Origin: Spirodela intermedia | Lineage: Eukaryota; Streptophyta; Magnoliopsida; Alismatales; Araceae | DNA length: 64,000 bases | Direction of reading: 5' to 3' | Assembly (NCBI GenBank): GCA_902729315.2 | Contig: LR746280.1 | Location: 1,918,501-1,982,500 of the forward strand | Part shown: one piece after another, positions 27,726-41,996 of the stretch | Numbering within the stretch: position 1 is the first letter of the stretch | Layout: each line of letters begins with the position of its first letter | The notes under the pieces: generated by a model | The model's database searches: none | What the model was told of the DNA's origin: nothing | The model's input: the letters and a program-made list of their open reading frames with translations, nothing else | Translations under genes and position numbers: made by a program

Positions 27726-27800
<75 letters not shown>
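26531..27800. other. Kinase 5' flank and spacer
   Basis: Upstream of the minus-strand kinase start. It contains CT-rich leader-like sequence (26,570-26,582), GC-rich DNA to about 27,050, and a GA microsatellite at 27,729-27,800. No gene recognised. Confidence 0.5.
27729..27800 (+). repeat. GA microsatellite
   Basis: About 35 uninterrupted GA repeats. It marks the change from moderate GC DNA to the AT-rich desert on its right. Confidence 0.95.
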
Positions 27801-27804
<4 letters not shown>

Positions 27805-30800
27805 TGCTACAACCATGATGGGGACTCGGCCATTTTCTTTTACTTGATTTGATTAGTTGTGTTGGACTAGATAGGCTCAAGTTACATTGATAAAGCCTTT
27901 AGTCTTAATGCAATCTCATGTAAATACTATATATTAGCTAAACAATGCTATTTTTCTTTGTACTTGTTTATTTGATGAACAACTCAAGGACAATTATATG
28001 TTTTGAGAGTCTAACAAAGGAATCAAGAAAAGGGGTAGATTAGTCTTCTAAGAACTTACATTTTTGGCTCATATACTTCATCACCTTAGTCTACGTCAAT
28101 CCAAGCTTTACAATGAGAACTAATGGTTTGTTGTAGTTTTAGACATTGCACCTACTTTGCCAACTAAAAAACATATTCATAGGTCCTACTAAGCCTAGTT
28201 AGTAAAATTTATGAACATCAATAATTTAACTATCATTCACCAGATTTACAGTTCCAATGAACTGATGGTTTGTAAAATGTTTAGGCATTGATTTTTGACT
28301 ATAGAAGACCAAAGCATATGAGAAAACCATCGAGTTCCTTTTAGATTTAACAAAGATAGGTCAACCCAAGTATGCAAGATTCACAAATTTGTATATTGTA
28401 GGATAGAAAAAAATGAGTTACTATAAATTTGATGTGCTGCACATTCAATATAGAATATGGGATGAGCGATGGTGAAGCTTTTTTCCTGCAACAGCTTTCA
28501 ATATTTCAGAATGATATAAAAACATAATTTATAGTGTGCAACACGTTCAATTTTAGAAAGGTTAACCTTTTTATAAGACAATATTTTCATTTAGTCGTAT
28601 GCTTGTAATGCTGAAAAATTACTTTAAAGAATTATCACCATGGCTGTTGACAGTGTTAAAAGATTTACCATTTTGTCTTTTCTACATTTTGTCATTTAGT
28701 GACACATGTTCGTCTTCTTTAAGTCAATTGAGTCAACTCATTTCTTATAATGAAGTGAAAACACAACCTTCATAAGCAATAAATCTTAATGGTAAGAATA
28801 AGATGCTGTCAACCGATTAAATATCTAATATTTATATTAGTAATGTAAAACAATGTTGTACTTTTTTCATCATGATTGTAACTTTTTTTGACAATGTGAG
28901 TATAACTAGTCAACTCTCTTCTTGAAAATAGAAAGGTACGTATGAGATCTTGAAATTAGACTTAACATCATCTAAGACTTTGAAAAGGGTTATCAAAATA
29001 TTTTGTGAATATTAGATACACATTCACCATAAATTAGATAACGTAAATTATTACTTTGTTGTTGTATTTATTTTTTAATATGAAAAATAAAAGGCTTCAA
29101 AAGCATACAATTATCTTGACTTATTCATTGGACATAGAGCTAAGTTGACATTGCTAATCTATATATTACAATGAAAGCTTTATATCACAATTTCAAAGAA
29201 CTTGCAAAGTATGTTCGATTATCATACGTGGCTGTTGTTGGCTTTTGGAGCCTTTACAGTCTGATATTAACAACTAAATACAAGGGTTTTACTACTAAAA
29301 ATTATGCTGAGAGTTTACAAAAGTTTACAACCCTTAGAAAAGGTCATATGCTTTTAAGGCTAATTGCATGACATATTGTCTTTTGTTATATTTTTCTAGA
29401 AGTGAGTCAATTGATTAGTTAGTTATATAAGTTTTACACTCATAGTAAGGAAGCCATAACTTTATATTTTTTAAGATTACATTCTAAATTTATGTCAAAA
29501 TTCCTTGCACTCAATATGCAAGGCTTCTTTATTGATTTTTTATAGGAACTGAGTTGGTTCACTTGATATGAGAAATGACCAAACTATTATTATAGGAGTG
29601 AGTTGATTTATCTTATTTAAAGAAGGCTTAACACTTCAATGGTGAAGTAAGTGAGTTGACTCATTTAATAGGAAAAAAATCAAGTAAAGTATGATAAGAT
29701 AACTCAAAGAAGAAAGCTGAGTCATGTAGTAAGAGTATGTAACAACTATTTAGAAAAGTGCACACAAGAGTAAAATAGTCATTATATATCTAAAAATATT
29801 TAAATATATATTTGATTATGATTTCAATAATCTAATTAAATCTTATGAAGGTCCTTCATCTTTTTAAACTCTTTGACTGTAAGGTCTTCTATTTTGTACC
29901 TGTAGGAAGTGAGTAGACTAACAAGTGGAGTCATATTAGGATAATGTAGGTGGGTTGTGGCACTAGATGAGAAAATAAGAATGAGGAAGCTGATATATTA
30001 CCTATAAGTACTAATTGTAGTGTGTGAGTATTATGGTGATCCTTTCTTAATACTTTTTAATATAAAAAATATTATAAAGAGACAAAAAACACCCAACTAT
30101 AGCTAAAATAAAATGATTTAATACTCATATAAGTTTTGTATATAACTCAAGTTGAAATGATTTTTTTGCACTCAAAAGTGCAAAATATTCTTTAGAAATC
30201 AGCCACTTGATAACTTGAAATGGTTTTATGTAGTGTTGCATATTATGATAGGCCATTAGGTAAACACTTAGATTGTCTACAGTCATTAAATTAAGAAGTG
30301 GCTAGTGGTAGCCTTTTGTCTTCATTCTTCATACTAACTAGAGGCCATTAGAGAGTAAAATAGCTAGTGTATAAACCACTATAAATTTTAGCTCTAATAG
30401 TTTGATGGGAAACAATAAGTTAAACATGATCTTCAAAAAAACAATTTACACCTTTTTTGTTCCTCTTATAGATTCCTTAAAACCAACAACTATGGCCTTT
30501 TACATTGACAAACTAAAACGTCATATTATTTTTTTTTGAGTTACTTCATCTTCCAAAATGATCAAAAATTTCTAAAGTATTCTCAAAATTACCTAAAAAC
30601 GTCATAATTTTTTTTTTGCACAACTTTTGAAAGTAATATATATATTTAAAATTTTTCTTTCCACTTTGCAAAAATTAAAGTTTTTGCACTTTTTTAGTGT
30701 TGGCATATATTTGTAATCTTTGTGATATTTTTGGGTAATATTCAATGAAAATTCTTATTTTTTATTGCTATCTAATTGGTATTCTCATAATAAACCTTGG

Positions 30801-33800
30801 AACTCAACATCATTTCTTACTAAAGGGTAGAAACAATTATTTTACAATATTATATTGTTGTCAAAAAAATACTAATTTGAATTTTATTTTTTACCACATT
30901 ATTTGAGACAAGTAGTTCATAGTTTCACATCTAAAATTATGTGAACTTTTTATTAGATAGAAAACTTTATTATGTTGAGTTCAGTGTGACAGTAAATATA
31001 TTTTATTCTCACTTTTAGTGATAGTAAACATAGAGATTTTATATTGGTTCACCTTTCCTTGAGCTATGTCTAGTATTGGAGGATACTTATTTTAGATTAT
31101 TATTATTTTTTAATATAAATACAACTAATTTCATAGGCTTAGATCTTTCAATATAACAACTCGATCTTCATAGAGATCTCACCCCTCAAAGATAGATCTT
31201 AACTCACAACACCACATGTTTAAGTTAATGTATAATTTTTCTAAAAGAACAACACCTTTTATACGTAGAATCCAACTCTCAACATCTCATGCCTCAGCCT
31301 TAATTTTTTTTCACTCACTATGCAAGTTACATGATGGAGAAAGATAACTTTCAATATAATTATTTGATTCATATGTTATCATAGTTGATCGAGTATAATG
31401 AAGCTTTAATTCCTTCTTTAAAACATGTGGTTACTTTGTTGTAGATGATTAAGTAGGATTTATTCTCTTACTATGTGAGTGATGTGGATAAAGATTTTTT
31501 TGCTCAACATTAACTTTGTCTATTCTCAACTTATTTTACTTGCACTTCAATAAATCTATGTCATTTATTATTTGTATGTGTGAGTGATGTGGATGAATAT
31601 TTCTTTATTGAACATTAACTTCGTTTGTTCTCAACTCACTTTACTTTGACTCTAATATATCCATATCATTTTGACATATAAAAGTGACATATTATATTGA
31701 ATATCTTATTGTTGCTCTACAAGTATTCCAATGACCTTTATTTACTTTTTTGTTTCAAGCTTTCTTCTCTACTAATAATTATTTATTCTATCTTGTATGA
31801 AGATTCGTAGTTGATCTAAGAACATTCTTCTTTCATGGTCTTACTCAAAGGTGATTGTTTAGTTTGTGTTTAGTCCACGTTTTCTGTTGATGAGTTATTG
31901 TCTATAATTTGACCTTATGACCTTTTTAGCTTAGACCTTTCTACTTGTAAATATGTTGTCTTTGATATTGTATATATAGATATTCAATTGATAACAAACT
32001 TATTTGTCTTCAGAATCGACTAGGATATTGCCGTTGAGTCAACTATTTAGTACACAAACTCTGATGATGTAATTTTGTCTAGAATATGAGTAGCTGACCT
32101 TGAGTCTTCATTTACTTCATAATGCACAGGTCTCTCACAAGTTGTCTTCAAAGCCTTTATTTGAAGATATGTACAACTTCAATAATTGATCTTTTACTTG
32201 ATATTAGGTTAAAATTTGATCATTTCTACTTGTCATTTTCTCTAGTAGGACTTTGATATGTCACCATGTAGGGTACATAGCAACAACTTTTCTGCCTCCT
32301 TCACTTCATGCAAGCAGTCTAACTTAGTTATCTTGTGGGTCTGGAGTTTAGACCTTACTTCAGTTACTAATTATATATTTTTACTTTGAATATCTTGATC
32401 AGCCTTTCATGTGTCCCTATAGTGCTTCAAATTTAAATTTTGCCCATACTTATATTTGAATAATTTAGTGGTCATTTTTCCCACTTCCATATAGTTTATT
32501 TATTGAGTTTGAGCCCAATATTTATCATAATGTGTCTTTAGTATTTTAGACATTTTTAGTACAGATGCTTTATTTTTCACATTGTTGAGGTGTTGGATTC
32601 TAGTATGGCTGGTGACTTTAATTTTTTAGAATATATGTGAGGCTTTGTCACATGTGTTGACACTTATTATGCTGTACTTCAATACATATCATCATCAATG
32701 TTGTGCTATATTACTTCAATACAAAAAAATGTCTCAAGAGCATGACTCTTTATATTTATTATTGACTAAGATTACACATATCATCATCAATGTATCTAAT
32801 TTGAATGTTTGTTAACTAAACTTGTCTTGCACTGAAAATAATCATAATACATATATACGAATTATATATTAACTTATTTAAGAATAATTTATAGATAAAA
32901 TTTCCATTTTATGTGTCAAAACACATTGTGTGTTCAAGACTGATTGCATCTACACATCATGACAATCTTTCACACATTTGAAATAATTTTTTTTTGAGCT
33001 GAAGTTGTGTGCTTTAATTAATCAACATATTCTTAGAACATACTTTAAAATAATATATAATATTTATAAATAAAATATAACCAGCTTATTACATAAGAAA
33101 AAATAACAAAAGATAAAAACAAAGATTACTTGATTGAAAACCACATGATAGTGATGATAATATTTTGAAAAGTGACTTTTTTTTGTAAAAACATACATAA
33201 TCTTATGATTGCAATGATGACCTGAAAAGGTATTGAAAAGTTAGATTGTCCTACCTCCTTGACATTGCCATAAAAATTTCCCAATGTGGTTTAGGAAGTA
33301 GAGATTTGTAAATCTCTCATCTAAGTCAGTGGAATACACAAGATCAAGAAATCAACTAAAATAGATCACCAGATTGTATTCACTTTCAATGTGTTTCAGA
33401 TAACATTTTTTATCCTATTTTTTTTGTCTTCAAGTTATATTTTTATCATAATTTATTGACATGGAAGAGATCATTTACTACCATCATCAAGTTCTATTTT
33501 GCATGCAAAATAAATTTTGTTTATGTGCCCCAATTTTTTATTTACTAGAAACCCTAGTTTATTTAGCTATAAATTTTGACTATTAAACTATAATAGTATT
33601 GTCTCAACCTCAACCCAACTCAAAATTAAGAAAGGCTTCTGGATTGACATTAACCTAGTTTATTTTCTTCTCTCAGAGAACTGGTTGTATATTAAATTTC
33701 CTATGTAAGTGTAAGAATCATTGAACTTTTTGCTAAATACTCTTCAACTCTAAGTTATAGATAACCAGTGCTGTTAAAGACAAATGATTAGGTTTAAGAA

Positions 33801-36599
33801 ATGTTAACTAGGTTGCAAATGAACTCTTTGTTTTAGTGTATTCTGTTAACTTATCATTATAAATAAAATCTGTCCAAAGAGCATTTTGTCCATGAAATTT
33901 TATAATAGAAAACTCTTCCTATGATCAAGAAACATTACAAATGTTTCTTGTTTGACTAAATTCACAAAAAAGCCCACAATGTTACTATGGTAAATATGAA
34001 AATAGATTATTTTTTTAATTATGAACATGATAGTTTGATTATGATGACAATAAAGTCTCAATTTATCACTTCGTTATGATATTTATACGTTTTTAAGAAA
34101 AAAGAATAGCATTTTGAACAAAAGCACCCCAAAAAAAATAAATTAGATCTACATAATGTTAGATCTTTGTATTTCGAACAAAATGAACGGAGGAAGGGTT
34201 AAATTGATTATGAAAATTTCCTAAATATGTTGTATCTTTAAGCACTAACTTTATTATAATCACTATCAATAGTGTAAACTGAAGATTTTTATAGTAGTTT
34301 GATCTTCTGACCTACGTCTACTCTTTATGAATCACATTCTTAGGTTCCATTAAAAGGTTAGTAAATATGATGACATACTAATTATTACATTAATATTATG
34401 ATTTCACATGTATATTTACATTAAAATGATCATCTATGCATATTGTCACAGCTTAAAATGATTAATGCCATATTTTAGAATGATTATAGAATTTTTATAA
34501 ACTTTTTAGTTTTTTTTTCTGAATTTTCTGACATCAAATTCACAAAGAAATTAATTTTACAAGTTAGAATATATTTTCTCAGATTTATTTATAGGCTCTT
34601 ATGGTTTTAAATAGCTTTTACTGAGATTCAATGTCGTCTTGACATGTGTTTTAATTGTGTTCTCTCATTTTTGCCAATGATTGGCCAATGCAATCATTAT
34701 GGAGAGGAACATGGCATCACGATGAAGCCATGCACATGACTAATGTTATTATTTAAAGTGTGCAAGGACACATGATGAAAGGAAAAAGATACGATGATTA
34801 AAACTACAATAAATGTAGGCTGATGCCTATACATATGGTGGAACCTAATTCAATGGACACATGTCAGAGGATTAATGAGGCAAACAAAGTAAAAAATTTA
34901 TGTCTAATCACGGCCATTCATCAGTGCTTACAAGGATGCAGAACCCTAAATGAACTTGGTGGTGGCATGGAGGAGAGAGAGAGAGGAAGATCAATGACTC
35001 AAATTAATCCAACTTTAGATCATGATATTTGATGAACCATAATGAGTTTTGGGCTGAATTTTGAGGGCTGCTTTGTCATTATCTCCTTTTTCCATCCATG
35101 CCCTAACCCTTATGAGAGGAGTGTCACAAACTTGGATCTTCATCTTTGGAGTCTTGCCCCCAACATTTGATTGGCCAGCAGGAAAGACAACTACTAGAGA
35201 TCAATCCTGTGTTTAAACTTCTGATTTAGTGAGTTCTTTCCTTTCTCTTTTGATTCATCTTGTTGGTTGCAAACTGCTATGGCTTGAACGAAATCTATAG
35301 GTCCTTGATTGAATGATTGTTTGAGGAAGCATCATTAATTGAATTTCGTCACAGCTATCATATGGAAATTATAAAAATGAATTTAAGATTTTCTCTTTTC
35401 ATACTTATTTCGTGGTTCATCAACCCTCATATCATATTTTCACATCCCACCTCTGATCTAGAGAATCCTAATCTTAGAAACAAGATCGGAATCTTCAAGA
35501 TCATCTCTTCATTTCTTCTCGATCTCCTCACATATTTTTCTGTTTCTTCTACCTGAATTTTCTCCCTCTCTTCTTGAAAAAATTGAATTCAGATTTCCAC
35601 CATTCCTCCTTGTGGATTCAACTCCTTACTCACACTACCTATATTGAGTGATTAAGGTGAATTATAAGTATCATTGCATAAGTCTAAAAATCCAAACAAC
35701 GACATAATTCATTATGATTTTTAGATTTATCAATAAACTTGCTGATTTCTAAGCTCAAACCATGTATACGATTGTAAAATTCTAAATAATTAAATAGTTT
35801 CATACAATTTCTTTCTAAATTTCACACCTCTAGGCAGTTCAAGATAAAGAAGGTCTTGATTTTCTCTTCATAAATTACATATTCTATGGAGACATTGTAC
35901 AAAAAAATCGTGATATATGAAATAGAGCGACATTACTTGTGAAAATATTTCTGTTGTGGCATGATCATTGTTACTGATGAACCAAGCCAATAGCAAAGGA
36001 GCTTGGTTGGAATCTTTCTGGCTCAAGAGGAATGGTTTGACATCGTCTCAATGTGATGTAATCCCTAGCAGGTACATTTTAGATGCTTGATGTGGGCTCA
36101 AGCTATATTACATGTTGAGGAGTTTATGTGGGATCAATCTTCTCATTGTAGGCATGATGAGGGATCTTTGAGGGATTTCTGTTGCTACTGCAGTAGTTGG
36201 GTGATGCCTTGACGCCTCTCTATGCAGGAATAATCTATAGCAGTCTTGAGTCAATTCTTTTGTTCTCCCCTTCTCCTTGGTTCTCCCTTTTCTGCGATAG
36301 TCGGCACTCAAGAATACAAAGAGGGATTGGTGTTTATGACTAAAAAGTGGGCCAAAATGGGTTGTCAACAAAGTTATTAACGGTATGTTCCCCCTGTCTT
36401 ACGAATAAGGGTTCTGACAGCTAAATCAATAGAACCAAATACTTGATTGTCTGGAAGTTTCGAATCTATGCAGTGTAATGGTTATGTTCGTTTGACGGAC
36501 TATGACGTAACGTAGTCCTTTATCCTATATCTAGAAACAGATCCAATATAGCTATTCTCTCAGGCTCAATATATTCCAGTACTCCATAACCTCAAGCCT
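27801..36599. other. AT-rich gene desert
   Basis: Nearly 9 kb of strongly AT-rich sequence without any recognisable gene; the longest frames are under 90 codons and resemble nothing. It holds a tandem duplication at 31,470-31,680 and a stretch near 31,050-31,330 weakly like 63,020-63,240. A slightly less AT-rich block at about 34,670-35,560 (ending in a CT-rich patch) has the look of a decayed LTR region, but no LTR pair, primer site or pol motif was found. Most is probably old transposon debris. Confidence 0.5.
31470..31680 (+). repeat. Diverged tandem duplication, ~105-bp unit
   Basis: TGTGAGTGATGTGGAT, then a block with AACATTAACTT, TTCTCAACT and ATTTTACTT, occurs at 31,474 and again at 31,579. 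The two units show obvious but imperfect similarity. Confidence 0.7.
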
Positions 36600-37615
36600 A
36601 AACGACACATCTATTTTGACTTTAATATAAATCACAGCCAATTTGAGAAATATTCAACAGTCCTATCTAGTAAATATCCATCTCACTTCCTCATCATCTC
36701 ACACTCACCTAGAAACACCTGGAGTTTTCATCCATAGATTCATACGATCGAAAGTGTCTAAAATCATCATGTACTATGCTCATTATCAAAACATGTAGAA
36801 CTTCTAACTCAACACATAAAACTTGTCCCCCTAAAGCCTAAATTGAAGCCAAGAATCATATGCAAAGACCCTTATAGCTTAGCAGTCTATACCATGTTTC
36901 AATAGTGTTAATTACAAAACTCAAAAGTATGGACAGTCACTATAATAATAATAATATAGATGAACCGGCAAGAAAATGTAAAGAAAAGCTAGTTGTCTAA
37001 TCAGGAATTTTGACAATAGATAATCTGAAATAGCTTATGGATGATTAAAGAAGAAGTGATTTTTACTGAGGTTCATCATCTAAAAATTAGAAACCTTTGG
37101 AAGTCTCCATTTTTAAGTCCATGATCATTGGACATCAAAGTTAAAAAAGTGCGCTCTTGAAGATGATTTGGATATATATTTTTTCTTTGTGTTTTGTAAA
37201 GCCTATTATTGAGACAGAGCTGAGATTTCAGTTCTGAAGATCTTTTAAGAAGACAAACTCGATGGACTGTTCTATTCATATTTTAATAAAGTCGAACAAG
37301 ATTAAATTTGAGAAAACCTAATGTAATGACTAAATTTGATGCCTAAGTCGAGATTAATTATAAGATTTTATCAAACTCCTAGAGAGACAACCATTTTAAA
37401 AATCTATTGAAGGAAAATAATACAAGTATCACACCTAAATGTGCTCTTTTTATTTATTTATGAAATAACTGATACCAAGCATAATACAAAATCGCGGAGC
37501 TGTTAACGTTCCCTTGTACAATCAGGGTCAGTGTTGAAACCTAGGCCCCGATCACTCTTGTCCTCATTCCTTCCGTTATCGTTGCATCCAGCATTCAGCA
37601 ATGCACATCATCCCA

Positions 37616-39016
37616 TTAGTTCACCCTACTGCAGATCTGCCTGATCTCTCCATTGGAGCTGGTAAGGGGGCTGATGTTGCCTCTCTTTACCATCGCCACC
37701 GCGAAGTCTCTGAAGAAGACGTAGCTGCTGGCCACATAGCTTTGGATGAGGGAATCTGGGGGGCCGTTATTTAAGAACTCCTAGTTGGAGTGTCGAAAAC
37801 CATGGAGGGACACGAGATTTCTATAGTAGGCATTGTTGAAGACCCTCAGCATTGAGACATCGAGCGGCGAGAAGCTGTTGCTGCCGCCGGACCAATGTTG
37901 ACGTGGCAAAAAAGTTGGGGTCAATGTTGACATCGCTGGTTCAGAAAAAGAAGCAGCAGGCGAAGCCGATGGTGTGCGCGCCAGAGAGGGCCACAAGATC
38001 CTACAAACTCAGGCCCTTGATGGCGATCCTGATGGTGTGGGCAGAAAGGCTGGACGATGAACTAGGGAGGTCTCCATTGTACGACGTGAAGTAAGGTAGA
38101 AGAAAGAACAACTCACAACAAGAGCACCGACACAAGAATTTTACGTGGTTCAGAGGTTGGCCTCCTACGTCTATGGACAATGACGAAAGTTCCACTGGAT
38201 GCAGAAAATAGTACAAGTGATCTTGGCCCTCTGATGCACTCACTAACCCAAGAGATCTTCCTTGGAAGCTCTCTCTCAAACACTCTCTCTATATAGTGGA
38301 ACAAAGGTAGAAGAGGTTGCTGTGTGTTACCTCGAATGAGGAGAAGTGACCCTCTATTTATTGGCACCTCACAGCCACCGGTAACCGTACTAGCAAGAAC
38401 CTCGGAAAACATGTCAGACAGTTTCCCTTTCTTCAGCCTGCACCGTTCATACCGCGAATTCGTTCGACGGAGAATCGGCGGGGACGATCTTAAGGATGTC
38501 AAGGCGAAGAATTCACCAAGACGACGCCGTCACTGGTGGTGAGGGCAAGAATGTCGGCGCACGTCACGGTGCTGTTGCACGCTGCCTCGACTGCAGATTT
38601 GATGTCCTCGATGACGTCCATGCCGCGAATGGAGTTTACGTTCTAGGGAGCGGTCTGCTCGCCTTGGAACGTCGCGGTGTCGACCAGGAGCACCGACGCA
38701 TCGCAGCCCTGCAGGATCACACGTGCGGCAGCATTAGAACCGTTGCGGCGGAGTGGAGAGGGACCGGCTGTCCGTTATCTACAAGAGTCTGTGCGTGCGC
38801 TTTCTTGGACGAAACAGTAGTGAAAGAAGAGGCGGAGAAGGGAGGCGGGCAAGCGGGGCTCGTTCCCGACGGCCGTTTGCATGGCACTTTGTACGATCGT
38901 CTGCAGGTTGGGGCAGCTCGGCGAGTAGAAGTTCGCTGTCAGCTGCGCGTGTGCCGTGCACACGTACGAAGGAGGAGGAGGAGGAAGGAAAGGGAGATGC
39001 AGCGTGTGACCGTCAT
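37616..39016 (-). pseudogene. Class III peroxidase pseudogene
   Basis: The counterpart of the intact minus-strand peroxidase at 54,269-55,398. Exon 1 (39016-38805) has a 1-bp loss in the signal-peptide region, and the distal HDC motif is changed to HYC. Its splice donor GT has become GA. Exon 2 (38708-38517) has a TAG stop at 38,643-38,645. Exon 3 (38071-37616) has lost its first ~75 bp, where an insertion of about 380 bp now lies, and carries frameshifts plus a stop where the intact gene has Gln in HSDQELFNN. The end CSRVN and its stop codon are still readable. Its product cannot be a working peroxidase. Confidence 0.9.
38072..38455 (-). mobile_element. LTR-like insertion inside the peroxidase pseudogene
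   Basis: Absent from the paralogue at 54-55 kb. On the minus strand it carries, in order, a CCAATAAATAGAGG TATA-like region, CACTATATAGAGAGAG and a final part AACCACGTAAAATTCTTGTG. That last motif is familiar to me from copia-type LTR ends in plants. No internal retrotransposon region, partner LTR or target duplication was found, so it is probably a solo or partial LTR. Edges are set by where similarity to the paralogue stops. Confidence 0.6.
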
Positions 39017-39694
39017 TTCTAGCGATGGAAAGGGGCCTTCTCTTTATATATATCTCTCTCTCTCTCACTGAAGTGTCGAGTGATGGTGTCCAGGGCTCTT
39101 CTCGTTAAATAGAGCGAGGGAGGGCTTTTAGCCGTCTTCATTCACATGGAAGGCTTCCTTGGCTTCGCGGTCGGCTGTGGAAGGTACGTTAACTCTTGTT
39201 CCCATCTCTGAGAGTGGGAGAGGGAGAAGGAGAGGGAAGGAGAGAGTCATTCTGGTCTTTGTTTCTGTTTGAATGTGTTCAATGGTAATTTAAATGCAGG
39301 GGTTTCGAGAAATCTGCGTCCCCGAATAAGAAGATAAGGCGAGCCCACTTAGGATGGGAACAAATTGGAAATTAATTACAAGGTTTTTTTGTAAAAGCTC
39401 TTCGCATAAAAATATACAGATTTAGATCTTCTGGAGACATGGTTTCAAGTATTCTTTTACTATCCTAGTAAATAGGACTCTTCTATTGCCGTGTTGTGAC
39501 TTATTTACGGATATTTAGGCGCAATTTTTTGAAAAAGTACCTAAATATATATATACCACAGTTTTTTCTTGATAAACGAAATAATTTTGTTTCCTTTCTG
39601 ACTTTCATCCGGCGACAACGACTGCTACGGCGGCGGCGATTGTGCTCCAAAGGAGTGAAGAAAATCTACCATCAGCAATATCGTTCTGAAAGAG

Positions 39695-39726
39695 GACGTA
39701 CGACTATTTTTTTTCAGTCGTACGTC
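39695..39726. repeat. 11-bp perfect hairpin, conserved in both modules
   Basis: GACGTACGACT at 39,695-39,705 and its exact reverse complement AGTCGTACGTC at 39,716-39,726 enclose a T-rich loop. The same hairpin is at 56,072-56,102. Confidence 0.8.
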
Positions 39727-40769
39727 TCTCTCTCTCTCTCTCTCTTTCTCTCCCTCTCCTATATGGGGGAAAGGGGTTGCATGGTGACAACCCGAAAAGA
39801 TCTTTCCTCTTTTAAAAAGAGTAGGTGGGGAGATAGACATATAAAGAGAGATGGGAGAGAGAGAAAGAGAGAGAGAGAGAATTTTTCAACGCAGAAAAGA
39901 TATTTCCTTTAACCTCATGTAAGAAGACGTCATACTGTAACCCCTACGCACGTCAGGATCATCGGATCTTCGGATCTCAGAGAACGAGACGTTCCTCCTC
40001 GACAGGTCTTTTTCTAAGTGGACCTTAACAGTACTTGCTCGCTATTTCAGAGAACCCTCGATCTTTTCATTTAAGAAGACTCACGATGTTGTGACAAAAA
40101 ATACGAATGACAAGATATGAGATAATCCAAAAAGCACTTGATCATAATCAAATTTGTAAGCCGACGTGGATGTTGAGCATTTACCTGTAAGAACTTAATT
40201 CTTGCCAATGAATTGATTGTTGTCTATTGGCACGATTTTCCCTTGCCGTTTGATCGCCGCCAAACAGACTTGCCTTGACAGCTGGGTGACATGTGAGATC
40301 TACCCACTGGCAATGTCTGCATCATTACCAACTCTTAATACTCGTCAAGAACAAAGAAATAAATAGGGAGCTGGAAGAGCTGCCGAAGACGGTCAGAGAT
40401 ACTGACTTTTCCACGCGTCGGAGTCCCCTCAGTCAACAAGGTCGGGGCAGCGGGTCGGCTGTCTCTTTTAATCAAATTCTCTTGACCTTCGAGCTGGTAG
40501 CCCTCTTATCTCTTGTCATGGGTGAAGGGAGATCTTCACCATTGCAAAGCTGAGGATTGATGGCCCTCCATAAGTACACCTCCCTCTCGCTTTCTCTATC
40601 TATCTCTTTCCCTCTTTCCTTAATTTGTATAACTTAAGCTTGCCCCCGTGTACTGGTTTTGTTCTATTTATCCACTCATTCACCTTTCATTCTTTCTGAA
40701 AGTGAAGCAAATGCTCGGGCAGTATTCAAGTAGAAAAACAGATGGGTAGACGGACAGATGGATAAATAG

Positions 40770-40892
40770 ACAGAGAGGAGGAGAGAGAAAAAGACAGGGA
40801 GAGAGAGGGGGAGAGAGAGGGGGGGAGAGAGAGGGAGAGGGGGGGGGGGAGAGAGAGAGAGAGAGAGATACACACACACACACACACACACT
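40770..40892 (+). repeat. GA/G-run microsatellite ending in a CA repeat
   Basis: Purine-rich GAGAGAGGGG pattern followed by about 11 CA repeats. Long Ser/Leu/Pro frames on the other strand are artefacts. Confidence 0.85.
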
Positions 40893-41790
40893 TACACTTT
40901 TTGATAGGTGAAATCACCGCAAGAAATATAATTATTGAAGACAAACTTTGTGGAAAAAAAAGTTTGCTATCTTTATCCTTGCCGTCAGGTCGTCTAAGTA
41001 TCTATCGGCGATTGATGTTGGTAGGTCCTCTACATTCCTTGGGGCCCCTGTCATGGATCATCGTTGTCTAAATACTCGTGAAGAATTTTCGTATTATAGA
41101 GGCAAAAGAATAAAATTATTGCTATATATTTTTGGAACAATTTCCACGAATATTTACAAAATAAATAAAAAACTTTATTCGGATACTTGGAAATATTACG
41201 ATAGTAGAAGTATACACGCATGCGCACTTTTCCATCCTAAATATTACCACATTATGTTCTAAAGGCAAGATTATGTGTACATGAAAATATCTTTTAAGTT
41301 TCTACTTTTGTTGCCCTCAGGAGTGGGCCACCCCTCTCTGATTCATGACGGTCTCACTCCAGCAAACTAAAGATCGTAACAACTGATTGTGGAAGGGGTC
41401 AATTGGCCGCGGACCCATATTTGACTATTGACTGGTTGAAAACCCAGATGTAACGTAGAGCGTCATCAGCATGCGCTTTAACGTATTGGATTCGCGAACC
41501 AGCATCCTCGAATGCGAAGTCTATGGAAGAATAACCGTGAACCTCCGCTCTATGATAGTAAAGGGATTCTATAAAAGCATCTGACTTGTCACCGTAAAAG
41601 ATCAGAAAAACTGGGGGGAGGACAATTGATGACGGCGGATAACGGCGCCGCTCTCTCTCTCTCTTTCTCTCTTTGTCGCCCGCCCTTTCTTTCACGCTAT
41701 CAGAGATGGGAATATCAATGTCCGTCGCTTTCCTTGTTGACTATGGAAAAATGAGGCAAAATAATGAGGGTGAAGAGCCCTTCCTCACTC

Positions 41791-41797
41791 TATATAA
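41791..41797 (+). promoter_or_regulatory. TATA box of peroxidase A
   Basis: TATATAA about 200 bp before the ATG at 41,997, in the context AGCCCTTCCTCACTCTATATAA, which is split here by one base from its paralogue at 58,447. The space between contains the transcribed-looking GA tract. Confidence 0.65.
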
Positions 41798-41861
41798 CGG
41801 GCACTAGTCCTGCAAGAGCTTCACCACGACACACTTCTCTAAGTGCGATATTTACATTTAG

Positions 41862-41865
41862 AGCG

Positions 41866-41950
<85 letters not shown>

Positions 41951-41975
41951 AGACAGAGAGAGAGAAGAGAGACAG
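41862..41975 (+). repeat. GA microsatellite in the peroxidase A leader
   Basis: About 40 GA repeats and imperfect AGAGAGACAGAG, ending about 20 bp before the start codon, so probably within the 5' untranslated region. Confidence 0.85.
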
Positions 41976-41996
41976 AGGCGTCTTTCCATCGCTGAA

